Below are positions 1 to 11,489 of a stretch of DNA of 64,000 bases, in pieces. The DNA comes from Phycisphaerae bacterium (GTDB lineage: Bacteria; Planctomycetota; Phycisphaerae; UBA1845; Fen-1342). The stretch is taken from positions 115,298 through 179,297 of the forward strand of contig JANQFV010000015.1 in assembly GCA_028277645.1 (NCBI GenBank), read 5' to 3'. The position numbers and the translations under genes are program-made. Within the stretch, counting starts at the first letter, position 1, and every line of letters starts with the position of its first letter. The notes under the pieces were generated by a model. It was not told the origin of the DNA. It did no database searches and saw nothing but the letters and a program-made list of their open reading frames with translations.

Positions 1-9
1 GGAGTGTCC

Positions 10-1152
10 ATGCCGTCGAATCCGATTTACCTGGATAACAACGCCACAACGCGTCCGGATGAGCGCGTGGTGCAGGCAATGGTCGCCGCGTTGACGGAGC
101 ACTACGCCAACCCGTCCAGCGGACACGACCCGGGCAAACAGGCCGCGGCGGCGGTCGATGAAGCCCGCCGAGCGGTTGCGAGCCTGATCGGTGCGGCGCC
201 GGCGGAAATCGTCTTCACCAGCGGCGGCACCGAAGCGGACAACAGTGCCGTCCGTGGTGTACTCGCAGCGCTGCCGAACAAGCGACACCTGGTGATCTCG
301 ACAGTGGAGCACCATGCGATCATTGAGATGGCGGAGGCGCTGGAGCAGACCGGCGTAAATGTGACGCGCGTGAGCGTCGATTCTGATGGGAAGCTAGACC
401 TGGACGGCCTCGCCAACGCAATCCGTGACGACACCGCGCTCGTCTCGGTTATGCTCGCGAACAATGAAACGGGGGTCATCCTGCCGGTCGGCGAAGTGTG
501 TCGCATCGCCCATGCGCGCGGCGTGCTGGTTCATACGGACGCGGTTAATGCACTCGGCAAGACAAATGTGAACGTCGATGAGCTCGGCGTGGATCTGCTC
601 TCGCTCAGCGGGCACAAGATCTATGGCCCGAAGGGTGCCGGTGCGCTGTACCTGCGCAACGGAACGCCGTTCGTGAAGCAGCAGATCGGCGGCGGCCAGG
701 AATCCGGCCGGCGCGGCGGTACGCACAATACGCCGGGTATCGTCGGACTGGGCGACGCGTGCACACTGCTGACCGAGCACGGTGCTGCCGAGCAAACGCA
801 GATTCGCGATCTGCGGGGGCGGCTGGAGGCCGGTCTCGGCGCCCGCGCGTCCGGCGCGAAAGTGATTGGCAAGGCCGCCGAACGACTCACCAATACGACG
901 TGCGTGTGCTTCGCTGGGGTAGACGGGCAACGCGTCACGTCGGAGCTGAATGCGGCCGGCATCTGTGTGTCGAGCAGTGCGGCGTGCGCGAGCGGTGGCA
1001 ACGAACCCTCGCACGTAATGTTGGCCATGCAGGTGCCGCCGGACCTGGCTCGGGGTCAGCTACGCATCTCCCTCGGACGGTTCAGCACCGCTGAGGATGT
1101 GGATCGCCTGCTCGATGCACTACCCACAGCGCTCGACCGCGCCGCAGGATAG
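10..1152 (+). CDS. Cysteine desulfurase (NifS/IscS family)
   Basis: PLP-dependent aminotransferase class V enzyme that should convert L-cysteine to L-alanine and pass the sulfur as a persulfide to Fe-S cluster or tRNA thiolation acceptors in the cytoplasm. The sequence shows TSGGTEADNSAV and VEHHAI near the cofactor site, the PLP lysine in SGHKIYGPKG (K203 from this start), and the mobile-loop cysteine in SSSAACASG (C326). Length (about 380 aa) is normal for the family. The ATG at 10 is preceded by GGAG with 5-nt spacing; an in-frame GTG at 4 is the alternative. The next gene starts 6 bp after the stop, so the two are probably cotranscribed. No scaffold (IscU) or thiouridylase partner is visible, so NifS versus IscS cannot be assigned. 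Function is confident, sub-type is not. Confidence 0.93.
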   Translation: MPSNPIYLDNNATTRPDERVVQAMVAALTEHYANPSSGHDPGKQAAAAVDEARRAVASLIGAAPAEIVFTSGGTEADNSAVRGVLAALPNKRHLVISTVEHHAIIEMAEALEQTGVNVTRVSVDSDGKLDLDGLANAIRDDTALVSVMLANNETGVILPVGEVCRIAHARGVLVHTDAVNALGKTNVNVDELGVDLLSLSGHKIYGPKGAGALYLRNGTPFVKQQIGGGQESGRRGGTHNTPGIVGLGDACTLLTEHGAAEQTQIRDLRGRLEAGLGARASGAKVIGKAAERLTNTTCVCFAGVDGQRVTSELNAAGICVSSSAACASGGNEPSHVMLAMQVPPDLARGQLRISLGRFSTAEDVDRLLDALPTALDRAAG

Positions 1153-1158
1153 ACCGCC

Positions 1159-1923
1159 GTGGACCCACCCCACTTCTTTCACGCAGATATTCAGCCGGGT
1201 GAGAATCGCCTGACGCCGGCGGAAGCCCGCCACGCCCGCCAGTCGCTTCGCCTTCAGCCGGGTGCGGCGGTCGTACTATTCGACGGGCGCGGCCGGCGTG
1301 CCGCAGGCACGATTGTCGGGCTGCCGAGCGTGGTAACCGACACTGGTGATCGCGAGTCGCGAAAGCGACCTGCTGATGTCACCGTCGCCGTCGAGGTAAT
1401 CACTGCAGAACCGGCGCCTTCGCCGACGCTGACCCTAATCGTGGCCGCGTGCAAGGGGTCGCGTCTGGACTGGATGATCGAGAAGTGCACGGAGTTGGGC
1501 GTCGATCATATCACGCTCGCGCGCTTCGAGCGTTCCGTCGTGCAACCGGGACCGCAGCACATCGAGCGCATGGAACGAACAGCGCTGGAGGCGTGCAAGC
1601 AGTGCGGACGCCTCTGGTTGCCGACGTTTGCGGTTGACGACGCGCTCTCCGCGGCGAACGATGCTACCGGTGGTGCGCGACTACTCATTGCACACCTGAG
1701 CCAAAGGGCCGAGCCCTTCGCCACCGCGCTCAGCGACGATCACAGCTCCGATGTCGTCGCAATAGTAGGCCCCGAAGGCGGTCTGGCGGACGCAGAATTG
1801 CACGCGCTCGTGGAAGCCGGTGGTGAGACAGTCCGTCTGGGCGATTACATGCTGCGGGTCGAGACGGCCGCCGTGGCCGCCGCTGCCACCTGGGCAGGCC
1901 TTCGCAGGAACATGGCCCGATAA
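1159..1923 (+). CDS. rsmE: 16S rRNA (uracil1498-N3)-methyltransferase RsmE
   Basis: SPOUT-superfamily methyltransferase that methylates N3 of U1498 in helix 44 of 16S rRNA using S-adenosylmethionine. The N-terminal PUA-like part (residues ~1-75) contains LTPAEARHARQSLRL. The SPOUT core shows CKGSRLDWMIEKCTELGVD, the knot motif IVGPEGGLADAEL and LGDYMLRVETAA, matching the family pattern GPEGG...LG.RILR.ETA with a conservative change (YMLRVETA). 254 aa is usual. It starts with GTG 6 bp after the desulfurase stop. A TTG or ATG downstream would remove the PUA start, so GTG is preferred. The 3' side has no plus-strand terminator of its own; the hairpin at 1949-1974 is oriented for the opposite strand. 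Confidence 0.93.
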   Translation: MDPPHFFHADIQPGENRLTPAEARHARQSLRLQPGAAVVLFDGRGRRAAGTIVGLPSVVTDTGDRESRKRPADVTVAVEVITAEPAPSPTLTLIVAACKGSRLDWMIEKCTELGVDHITLARFERSVVQPGPQHIERMERTALEACKQCGRLWLPTFAVDDALSAANDATGGARLLIAHLSQRAEPFATALSDDHSSDVVAIVGPEGGLADAELHALVEAGGETVRLGDYMLRVETAAVAAAATWAGLRRNMAR

Positions 1924-1948
1924 AATCGCTACTTGCACAAAAAAGAAA

Positions 1949-1974
1949 GGGCCGGCCTTTCTTAAGGCCCGCCC
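1949..1974 (-). terminator. Rho-independent terminator for the minus-strand kdsA unit
   Basis: An 11-bp stem with a single C-C mismatch (1949-1959 pairs with 1964-1974, 4-nt loop) is followed, reading the minus strand, by TTTCTTTTTT (1948-1939). It lies about 230 bp beyond the kdsA stop. On the plus strand the hairpin has no T-run after it. The rest of 1975-2205 is AT-richer than its surroundings and includes a T8 run near 2118-2126, but no gene was recognised. Confidence 0.65.
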
Positions 1975-2205
1975 TCTCGGCCGCGAACACCGTCGTCGCA
2001 TCATTCCCTTGACCCGAGTAAATAGTACCACATCAATACCAAATACGCAAACAGATTCTGCCTGTCTTTGAGTTAGCTTTCATCAAATACTGATAGCGGA
2101 ATGTTTTACGTTGACAGTTTTTTTTTGCAGACAGTGTGCGGCAAAATCGCCTCATTGCTGTCTAGCTTGGAGCTCATGGGACGCAACCTACAGCGGCCAA
2201 ATCGC

Positions 2206-3039
2206 TTAGATCGTGTTTTCACTAGCCGCGGTGCGAATGTCAAGCAGCCTCTCCAACAGCCTTTCCAGTTGATCGAGCGGCCAAACGGTGGCCTTGTCGC
2301 TCTTCGCCGCGTCCGGTTTGTCGTGCACTTCCATGAACAAGGCGTCGATGCCGGCTGCCACTGCGGCGCGGGCCAGGAGCGGCATGAAATCGCGCTGGCC
2401 GCCGGTGATCTTGCCCCCGCTACCCGGGTGCTGGACGGAGTGCGTCGCGTCGAAGACAACCGGTGCGAACCACCGCATGACCGCCAAGCCGGTGAAGTCA
2501 TTCACCAGCCGCTCGTAGCCGAAGAACGTGCCGCGCTCGGTGAGCATTACGCTCTGGTTACCGGTGCTGCGGACTTTCTCCGCCGCCAGTTCCATCTTCT
2601 CGGGCGCGACGAACTGGCCCTTCTTGATGTTCACGCAGACGCCGCTGCGCCCCGCACCGAGCAGAAGATCCGTCTGGCGGCACAGGAACGCCGGCACCTG
2701 GACCGCGTCGACGAAGGTCCCGGCGGCTTCCGCCTGTTCCGGATCGTGAACATCCGTGAGCACGGGGACGCCAACATCGCGCCTGACGCCCGCAAGGATG
2801 CGCATGCCCTCGTCGAAGCCCGGGCCGCGGAAGGACTCGATGCTCGAGCGATTGGCCTTGTCGTAGCTGGCTTTGAAGACGAATGGCAGGTCGAACCGCT
2901 TCGCAATCTCCGAGATGCTGCGGGCCATGTGCTCCGCGTGCTCCGTGGTCTCGATGACGCACGGGCCAGCGATCAGCAGCAACGGGTGGCCGGGTCCGAC
3001 GGTGTAAGGTCCGACGCGGGCTTCAGGTATCGTGGACAT
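2206..3039 (-). CDS. kdsA: 3-deoxy-8-phosphooctulonate synthase (KDO-8-P synthase)
   Basis: Condenses phosphoenolpyruvate with D-arabinose 5-phosphate to make KDO 8-phosphate, the committed step towards the KDO of lipopolysaccharide inner core. Family signatures run in order: LLIAGPCVIE, FKASYDKANRSS, SFRGPGFDEGMRIL, VPVLTDVHDP, NIKKGQFVAPEKME, ERGTFFGYERLVNDF and FDATHSVQHPG. At 277 aa it is full length. ASYDKANRSS and FRGPG distinguish it from DAHP synthases. It is the first gene of a minus-strand run; the exported transglutaminase starts on the far side of its promoter-proximal end, with 57 bp between. Its presence implies an outer membrane with KDO-containing lipid A glycan, consistent with current views of planctomycete envelopes. 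Confidence 0.95.
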   Translation of the reverse strand: MSTIPEARVGPYTVGPGHPLLLIAGPCVIETTEHAEHMARSISEIAKRFDLPFVFKASYDKANRSSIESFRGPGFDEGMRILAGVRRDVGVPVLTDVHDPEQAEAAGTFVDAVQVPAFLCRQTDLLLGAGRSGVCVNIKKGQFVAPEKMELAAEKVRSTGNQSVMLTERGTFFGYERLVNDFTGLAVMRWFAPVVFDATHSVQHPGSGGKITGGQRDFMPLLARAAVAAGIDALFMEVHDKPDAAKSDKATVWPLDQLERLLERLLDIRTAASENTI

Positions 3040-3096
3040 GGGGAGACATGATAACCCGTGGGCCGCCGGTGCCCTACCCTACCGCCTTGCCGGTCG

Positions 3097-4764
3097 TCAC
3101 GGTCGACACTCGCCGGCGGACGTCGCGTTCTTCGACGGCGATTCGTTGGCGTCGGCTTCGAGCGGCTCCCAGAAGCCATAGCTCTCCTGCTCGATCTTGC
3201 AGTAGCCGGTGGTCTTGTACGTCGAATGCGTGTTGTAGCCCCACGCGAGGTGGTCGGAATTGCCGCCGTTGATCGTGGTGATCAGGAAACGGTTGGCCAG
3301 CTCGCCGAAGCCGCGACACTGATCCGCAGGTGACTTTGCGTCACCCTTATTCGCGTCGACCGGTACCCAGCCGTAGTTGGGCAAGTAGATTTCGGCCCAG
3401 CGGTGGAACGCTTCGTCTATCGACGCGTCGTCGCCGCGGACGACGATGCTGCCCTGATAGCGGGCGGGTAGTCCCGCTGCGCGGCAGAGGGCGATGAACG
3501 CGAAGGTGTACTCCGAACACGAGCCGCTGCCGCGTTCAAGCACGACCTCGGGCACGTCCCAGCCGCCGACCATCTCGTATTTGAGCTCGGCGATGAGGTG
3601 GTTGAATACCTTGCGGGCGATCCAGTACGGATTCTGCTCGTCGCCGATGATCTTCTTCACGGTCTTCTGGATGAACGGCGAGTTCAGGCGATAGCGAGCA
3701 CCGTCGACGGTGTACCGCTCGCGGATGTCGGCAGGGATGTCGTCGAGCGTACCCGCGCGATCGGGGTAGATCAGCCAGCGGATCGCGGAGACCTCGGCGT
3801 TGACCGTGTACGTCACCTCCTGCGTGGTTCCGCCGTCAACTTTGCCCAGCTCGAACTCGGCGCAGCGCTGGCCCCATTGATCAGTCGCGAACCGCGTCGG
3901 TTCCGGCTTGAAGCGGTGATCGGAGAGCAACTTCTGATTGGGCAGCTCGGCGGGCAGCGCGAAGCGGAGGTGCAAATCGGTGACGTCTTGTGGCCCGTAG
4001 TTGTAGAGCGACCACAGGTACTCGACGCGGGCCTTGCGTGTCTCCGACAGGCGGTATTGCTGCTCCGTCCGCAGCGCGAGCTGACGCAGCTTGCGGTCCT
4101 GGAAGTCGACGTTCCACAGGTGATCGTCGTGGACGACGAGCCCAGCCGGGTGCTTGCCCGGGGCGGCGAGGATGCTGACGACCTGGCCATCGTCGGCGTT
4201 GACGAGATAGAACTCGTCGGCGATGCGGTCGGTGACCCACAGATACCGTCCCTCGACCGCCAGGCACGTGCAATTGCGCGTCGGTGCGTCGTAGTACTTC
4301 AGGATCGTTCCGTCGTCGGGCAGGACCTTGTAGATCTTCCGCGAACCGCGTTCGAGCAGGTACAGCACGCCGTCGGCGTAGGCCAGCCCGGTCGGCCGCT
4401 CGCCCGGGGCTTCGAACGAGTTTTCGACATGCCCGGTCGCCGGATCGACGGCGTAAATCCACCCGCTGTGATCGTCGCTGACGTAGAACAGGCCATCGCC
4501 GAAAGTCAGCCCATGCGGCCGCAATGTCGGCGCGGCGATGGTGCGGACGACCTCGCCGTCGGCGGGGTCAATCTGACGGATCTTGGCATCCCGCCAGTCG
4601 ACGAGGTACAGGTGCGTGCCGTCAGAAGTCAACCCGGCGGGGTATTTGCAGGGGATGTCGAATGACCGGCGTTCGTCGCCGGGGGCGGTGGCGGCGCTGG
4701 CGATTGAGCAAGCGAAGAACACGGCTGCAATGCAGCAGACCAGCAGACGGTGATTGGCGTGCAT
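3097..4764 (-). CDS. Exported beta-propeller/transglutaminase-like protein
   Basis: A Sec signal peptide (hydrophobic LLVCCIAAVFFACSIASAA) is followed by about five NHL/SMP-30-type propeller repeats (residues ~30-230, e.g. PTGLAYADGVLYLLERGSRK, PAGLVVHDDHLWNVDFQDRK). A linker follows and then a transglutaminase-core domain with all three catalytic positions: Cys in GSGSCSEY (C416), His in FHRWAEIYLPN (H454) and Asp in WVPVDANKGD (D470). Bacterial members of this fold act as peptidases or protein cross-linkers outside the cytoplasm; the substrate cannot be told. The ATG at 4764 is chosen because AGGAGA lies 7 nt upstream; a TTG directly before it is less likely. A ~92-bp palindromic repeat occupies the gap to the upstream protease gene. 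The propeller may bind the substrate (inference). Confidence 0.8.
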   Translation of the reverse strand: MHANHRLLVCCIAAVFFACSIASAATAPGDERRSFDIPCKYPAGLTSDGTHLYLVDWRDAKIRQIDPADGEVVRTIAAPTLRPHGLTFGDGLFYVSDDHSGWIYAVDPATGHVENSFEAPGERPTGLAYADGVLYLLERGSRKIYKVLPDDGTILKYYDAPTRNCTCLAVEGRYLWVTDRIADEFYLVNADDGQVVSILAAPGKHPAGLVVHDDHLWNVDFQDRKLRQLALRTEQQYRLSETRKARVEYLWSLYNYGPQDVTDLHLRFALPAELPNQKLLSDHRFKPEPTRFATDQWGQRCAEFELGKVDGGTTQEVTYTVNAEVSAIRWLIYPDRAGTLDDIPADIRERYTVDGARYRLNSPFIQKTVKKIIGDEQNPYWIARKVFNHLIAELKYEMVGGWDVPEVVLERGSGSCSEYTFAFIALCRAAGLPARYQGSIVVRGDDASIDEAFHRWAEIYLPNYGWVPVDANKGDAKSPADQCRGFGELANRFLITTINGGNSDHLAWGYNTHSTYKTTGYCKIEQESYGFWEPLEADANESPSKNATSAGECRP

Positions 4765-4790
4765 CAAAGTTCTCCTGTCTGCGTCGGCAC

Positions 4791-4882
4791 GTCATTCCGA
4801 CGAGCGCAGCAAGGAGGAATCTACCCGCGATCCGAGACGTACTCGCCGTCGCAGGTAGATCCCTCGCTTCGCTCGGGATGAC
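4791..4882. repeat. Dispersed ~92-bp imperfect palindrome, copy A
   Basis: The outer arms GTCATTCCGACGAGCGCAGC (4791-4810) and CGCTTCGCTCGGGATGAC (4865-4882) are inverted, as are inner arms around GGAATCTACC and GGTAGATCCC. Two related copies occur at 45861-45951 and 47846-47938. All three lie in gaps between two minus-strand genes. No ORF or transposase is inside, so it looks like a non-autonomous intergenic palindrome (MITE- or REP-like). Confidence 0.8.
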
Positions 4883-4906
4883 GCGCCCCACCCAGACATC
4901 ACGTCC

Positions 4907-8218
<3,312 letters not shown>

Positions 8219-8477
8219 CTCGTGTAGTCCTTTCTCTCAAGGTTCGACGTAAGCCGTCGCCCAACCGGTCCCAGATATGTGTCCGCGGCGGCGGACGACA
8301 CGAGAGCCGTCGCGGGAAGCCGTTTATGCTACAGGTTGGGGGCGTGGAGCCCAAGGGTGTGGTGAGGATCGAGGGGTGAGGATTGAGCGGTGGCGGTCCG
8401 CCGGGTCGCGCTGCGCTACACCCGTGGCCGCTGTTCTGCGCTTGGTCTGGGCACATCGCCTCTGCGGCGTTAGCTCG

Positions 8478-8606
8478 TCAGAGGATGTCGATGCTGATTC
8501 CGCTGATCAGGTCGGTGAGCCAGCCAAACACGCTGATCAGCAGCGTGTTGATGAACTCGAAGAGCGCCCCCATGAATCCCGAGAAACTGCCGTCCAGGTT
8601 GAGCAT
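8478..8606 (-). CDS. Small hydrophobic ORF, 42 aa, unknown
   Basis: Starting at the ATG at 8606 (a longer in-frame extension upstream is unlikely), the ORF has TAGGAG with ideal spacing. The product begins MLNLDGSFSGFMGALFEF and continues as an amphipathic, strongly hydrophobic stretch (INTLLISVFGWLTDLISG) ending ISIDIL. It could be a single membrane helix or a membrane-associated peptide. The partial ORF at 63921 resembles it (MNL start, F-G-F spacing, GAIGAMFTGIL). It stands alone between the tricorn gene and a divergent glycosyltransferase, with an AT-rich TATATATTGTA at 8651-8661 upstream that could be part of its promoter. I do not recognise the family. Confidence 0.5.
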   Translation of the reverse strand: MLNLDGSFSGFMGALFEFINTLLISVFGWLTDLISGISIDIL

Positions 8607-8773
8607 CAGCAATCTCCTACCAATCCGGTGAGTGAGAGCACTTAAGTTGCGCGTATATATTGTACTCCCATTGACAAGTGGCACGAATGACAATCGCGGT
8701 CGATTCCCCTGCCACCGCCCACCGCGTAGGCTACCGGCATATCGCGTTGGGTCTTGTTTGAAAGGCGACCGCC

Positions 8774-9874
8774 TTGCGCGTGGCGTTGTTGGTGACGGAT
8801 CACGAACGGGGCGGGACGCCGCTGCGCCTCAGTCGGCTCGCGCAGGACCTGACACGACGAGATGTCGACGTTCACTTCGGCTGTTTGGGAAGGCGTGGCC
8901 CGGTGACCGACGCGGTCGAGGCCGCGGGCATAACGACGTTCACGTGCGGCGCGACCTCCGCGGCGAATCTCGGCGCGCTCGCACGCCTCGCGACGCACAT
9001 TCGCCGCATCCGGCCGGAGCTGATTCACACTGCCCTCACGCACGCGAATGTTGCCGGGCGGATGATCGGTCTGATACAGCGCGTCCCGGTGATCGGGTCG
9101 ACCGCCACGATCGAGCTTGAGCGGGCGTGGCACCGCGCGGTGGAGCGCGCGACGATTCGGCGGGATCGCGCCCATATCGTAAACGGCACCGCGGTCGCGG
9201 ATTACGTAACGCGCGTTTACGGACTGCCGCGTGGGCGAATTCACATCGTGCCGCCGTCGGTCACGGTACCCGAATCCATCGATCGCTCCACGGCCCGGGC
9301 AGAATTGGGCATATCCGCAGCCGAATTTGTCGTCGCGTGGTGTGGCCGGTTCGATCGGGTAAAACAACTCCCCGTGCTGATCCGGATCGCGCAGCACCTG
9401 TACGACCAGGCGGCGATGTGTTTTGTGCTCGCTGGCGATGGTCCAGACCGTCCGCGCGTTGAGAAGATGCTGCGTGAGAGCCCTGTGCCTGTCGACGTTA
9501 GGTTGTTGGACTGGCAGGATTCGATATCGCCGGTCCTGACGGCAGCCGATGCGTTCCTCTTCCCGTCGAGCACGGAGGGGATGCCGAACGCGGTGCTTGA
9601 GGCGTTGGCTCACGGCGTGCCAGTAGTGGGAAGCGATATCCCGGCCCTCCGCGACCTCAAACGGGCAGGAGCGCCTCTCACACTGGTATCTCAGCTCGGC
9701 TTTCGCCCCTACGCGCACGAGTTGCTCAACATTTTCAACGCGACTCCCTCCCGGAAACTCGTCAAGCAGCGTGCGATCTCGGATTGGGCGCGCGAGCACC
9801 TGCGGCCGGAAGCGACGGTGGACACCACGCTGCGGGTTTACGAGTCCGTGTTGCACCGCACTCGCCGCCGCTGA
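8774..9874 (+). CDS. GT4-family glycosyltransferase
   Basis: Retaining GT-B glycosyltransferase, 366 aa. The N-terminal acceptor domain begins MRVALLVTDHERGGTPLRLS. The C-terminal donor domain carries WCGRFDRVKQL, VLAGDGPDRPRVEKML and the EX7E-type signature STEGMPNAVLEALAHGVPVV, which binds the nucleotide sugar phosphate. The substrate cannot be predicted, but an envelope or exopolysaccharide role is likely. The start is TTG at 8774, supported by AAAGGCGA upstream and by the conserved beginning of the Rossmann fold. It converges with arfB, with only 8 bp between the stops and no visible terminator. Confidence 0.85.
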   Translation: MRVALLVTDHERGGTPLRLSRLAQDLTRRDVDVHFGCLGRRGPVTDAVEAAGITTFTCGATSAANLGALARLATHIRRIRPELIHTALTHANVAGRMIGLIQRVPVIGSTATIELERAWHRAVERATIRRDRAHIVNGTAVADYVTRVYGLPRGRIHIVPPSVTVPESIDRSTARAELGISAAEFVVAWCGRFDRVKQLPVLIRIAQHLYDQAAMCFVLAGDGPDRPRVEKMLRESPVPVDVRLLDWQDSISPVLTAADAFLFPSSTEGMPNAVLEALAHGVPVVGSDIPALRDLKRAGAPLTLVSQLGFRPYAHELLNIFNATPSRKLVKQRAISDWAREHLRPEATVDTTLRVYESVLHRTRRR

Positions 9875-9882
9875 CCAAGACG

Positions 9883-10305
9883 TCAGTCCAGCGATGGACG
9901 CTTCTGACGCTGTTTCTTGAGTTCCCCCCGCTGACGTTTGTTTTCGAGGCGACGGCGGCGTGATGCCGCGGATGCTCGAGTTGGAATGCGTTTCTTCCGC
10001 ACTTGCAACGCTTCGGTGAGTAACTCCAGCAAACGCTGCTCGGCCAGCCGGCGATTCGCCGCCTGCGTGCGTTCGGCCTGGGCCACGACGCGGAGGCGTC
10101 CGTCCGCCGCGTGGCGCGTAGCCAGCCGTCGGGCGATCCGTCCACGCTGTACGGAAGTCAGCAATGAACAGGCGCGGTAGTCGAACAGCAGTGTTACACG
10201 GGTGTTGAGCTTGTTGACGTTCTGCCCGCCCGGACCGGAAGCACGGTTGAATCGAAACTCGATCCAGGGTGAGAGCTCGTCGATCTGGAAGCTGGGCGTC
10301 GCCAT
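9883..10305 (-). CDS. arfB: Alternative ribosome-rescue factor ArfB (YaeJ-type peptidyl-tRNA hydrolase)
   Basis: Stop-codon-independent release factor that hydrolyses peptidyl-tRNA on stalled ribosomes. The GGQ catalytic loop is in RASGPGGQNVNKLNTRV (GGQ at residues 26-28). The C-terminal tail is very basic (RKKRIPTR, SRRRRLENKRQRG, KKQRQKR), as needed to enter the empty mRNA channel. 140 aa is typical and excludes the longer RF1/RF2 proteins, which have additional domains. The start ATG at 10305 lacks a strong ribosome-binding site. A 24-codon ORF with a strong one lies 36 bp upstream on the same strand (10342-10416). Confidence 0.92.
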   Translation of the reverse strand: MATPSFQIDELSPWIEFRFNRASGPGGQNVNKLNTRVTLLFDYRACSLLTSVQRGRIARRLATRHAADGRLRVVAQAERTQAANRRLAEQRLLELLTEALQVRKKRIPTRASAASRRRRLENKRQRGELKKQRQKRPSLD

Positions 10306-10341
10306 CGTGCCGGATGTCGGCAGTTTATCGCGTCAACTCAT

Positions 10342-10416
10342 CTAGCACAGAGCGAGATAAGCGGCCGCAAAATAGACCGCGATCCGGATCCGCTGGGGAG
10401 TCCAAACGAACCACAT
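10342..10416 (-). CDS. Micro-ORF upstream of arfB (24 aa, possible leader or membrane peptide)
   Basis: Reading the minus strand, GAGGAGG is followed by 7 nt and an ATG (10416). The frame reads MWFVWTPQRIRIAVYFAAAY then LALC and a TAG stop. This is a near-perfect Shine-Dalgarno on a frame encoding a short positively charged N-terminus and one hydrophobic segment. It precedes arfB in the same direction with 36 bp between, so it could be a leader whose translation influences arfB, or an independent membrane micropeptide. Neither is shown. The 267 bp further upstream (10417-10683) holds no other gene I can support. Confidence 0.4.
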   Translation of the reverse strand: MWFVWTPQRIRIAVYFAAAYLALC

Positions 10417-10683
10417 CTTTCCGCCTCCTCAGGCAGGGCGACCTGACGCCCATCGTCGACCGGTAGCGGCGAAAACGCCTTGCCGCACCGATCGCGCTGC
10501 TACACGTATTTATACGCGGAAGCGGTAACGGAGATCAATGAGAAAGTCGACAGGACGACGGCAAGAACAGTCAACGAAATGATTTAGAGGACGTCATCGG
10601 AATTGGCCTATAACGGCAACGCGTGCGGGTACACAGCGCGGACTGTAGCCCGCGGCTCGCTGCTGCGCAGTTACGATGAGGCC

Positions 10684-11322
10684 CTATTCCGCGCAGCCGG
10701 GGACAGTGAACGCGGGCCCGGTATACGGACCTTCTGAAGGTGGGCGGCCGAATTCCTGGACCCAATAGATGCCGTAGTCGCCCCCGGTGCGAATGCCGAC
10801 GCCCAGCTCTGTAAACGCCGGGTGCAGGATGTTCTTGCGATGGCACGGACTGTTAAGCCAAGCGGTGACGGCCTCTTCCGGCGTTTGCTGCCCCGCGGCC
10901 AGATTCTCGCCGATCCACACGTACCGGTAACCGAAATCGGCGGTGCGCTCGGCCAGATTAGAGCCGGTCACGGGGTTGTCATGGTCGAAGAAGTCGTAGT
11001 GGATCAGTTCGCAGGCGTACTGGGACGCCTGACGCTCCAGCGTCTCGTTCCAGATGAGCGGCGCCTGCCCCTCGCCGGCCCGAGCCTGGTTCACCAATCG
11101 CAGGACGTCGGACTTCCACTCCTCGGCCGAGGGAGTCTGGTCGCAGCTCGGGAAGCGAACGGACAACTCGTCCTCGAAAGCCGCGACCGAACCCGCAACG
11201 GCACCGCCGCCGAAAGTGCCGCCGGTCGAACCACCCGGCAGCGTCGCAGCCGGATCGAACGGGCAACCCCCGAGTAACAACCCCGCAGTTAATGCGAGAA
11301 GCCCGATACGAATCTTCGCCAT
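10684..11322 (-). CDS. CAP-domain (SCP/PR-1-like) lipoprotein
   Basis: A lipoprotein signal (MAKIRIGLLALTAGLLLGGC, lipobox with C20) leads into a bacterial CAP domain. Diagnostic segments are LRLVNQARAGEGQAPLIWN, LERQASQYACELI, GENLAAGQQTPEEAVTAWLN and SPCHRKNILHPAFTELGVGI, followed by YGIYWVQEFGRP. CAP proteins are extracellular and bind small hydrophobic or cell-wall ligands; bacterial members are poorly defined. The start at 11322 is chosen because GGAG lies 8 nt upstream and gives a short n-region; upstream in-frame starts would spoil the signal. The gene diverges from the PKD/WD40 lipoprotein with 167 bp between, a probable shared promoter region. Confidence 0.85.
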   Translation of the reverse strand: MAKIRIGLLALTAGLLLGGCPFDPAATLPGGSTGGTFGGGAVAGSVAAFEDELSVRFPSCDQTPSAEEWKSDVLRLVNQARAGEGQAPLIWNETLERQASQYACELIHYDFFDHDNPVTGSNLAERTADFGYRYVWIGENLAAGQQTPEEAVTAWLNSPCHRKNILHPAFTELGVGIRTGGDYGIYWVQEFGRPPSEGPYTGPAFTVPGCAE

Positions 11323-11489
11323 AAACCGCTCCATAGATGCGGAAAGCCCAGTAAGAGCATACGAAACAACGCTCATGTTTAGTATATCCGCTTCTCCCAG
11401 CGCCCTTGATGCGACTCCCGGCCCGCCCCATACTTATCTGACAAACTTACCCGAGAGGCTCATGCCTGAACACTGCGGAGGAGTTGTGC

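Noticed and set aside
8277..8645. A 122-codon plus-strand frame upstream of the glycosyltransferase
   Set aside because: Overlaps the small hydrophobic ORF on the opposite strand and has no ribosome-binding site or recognisable content.
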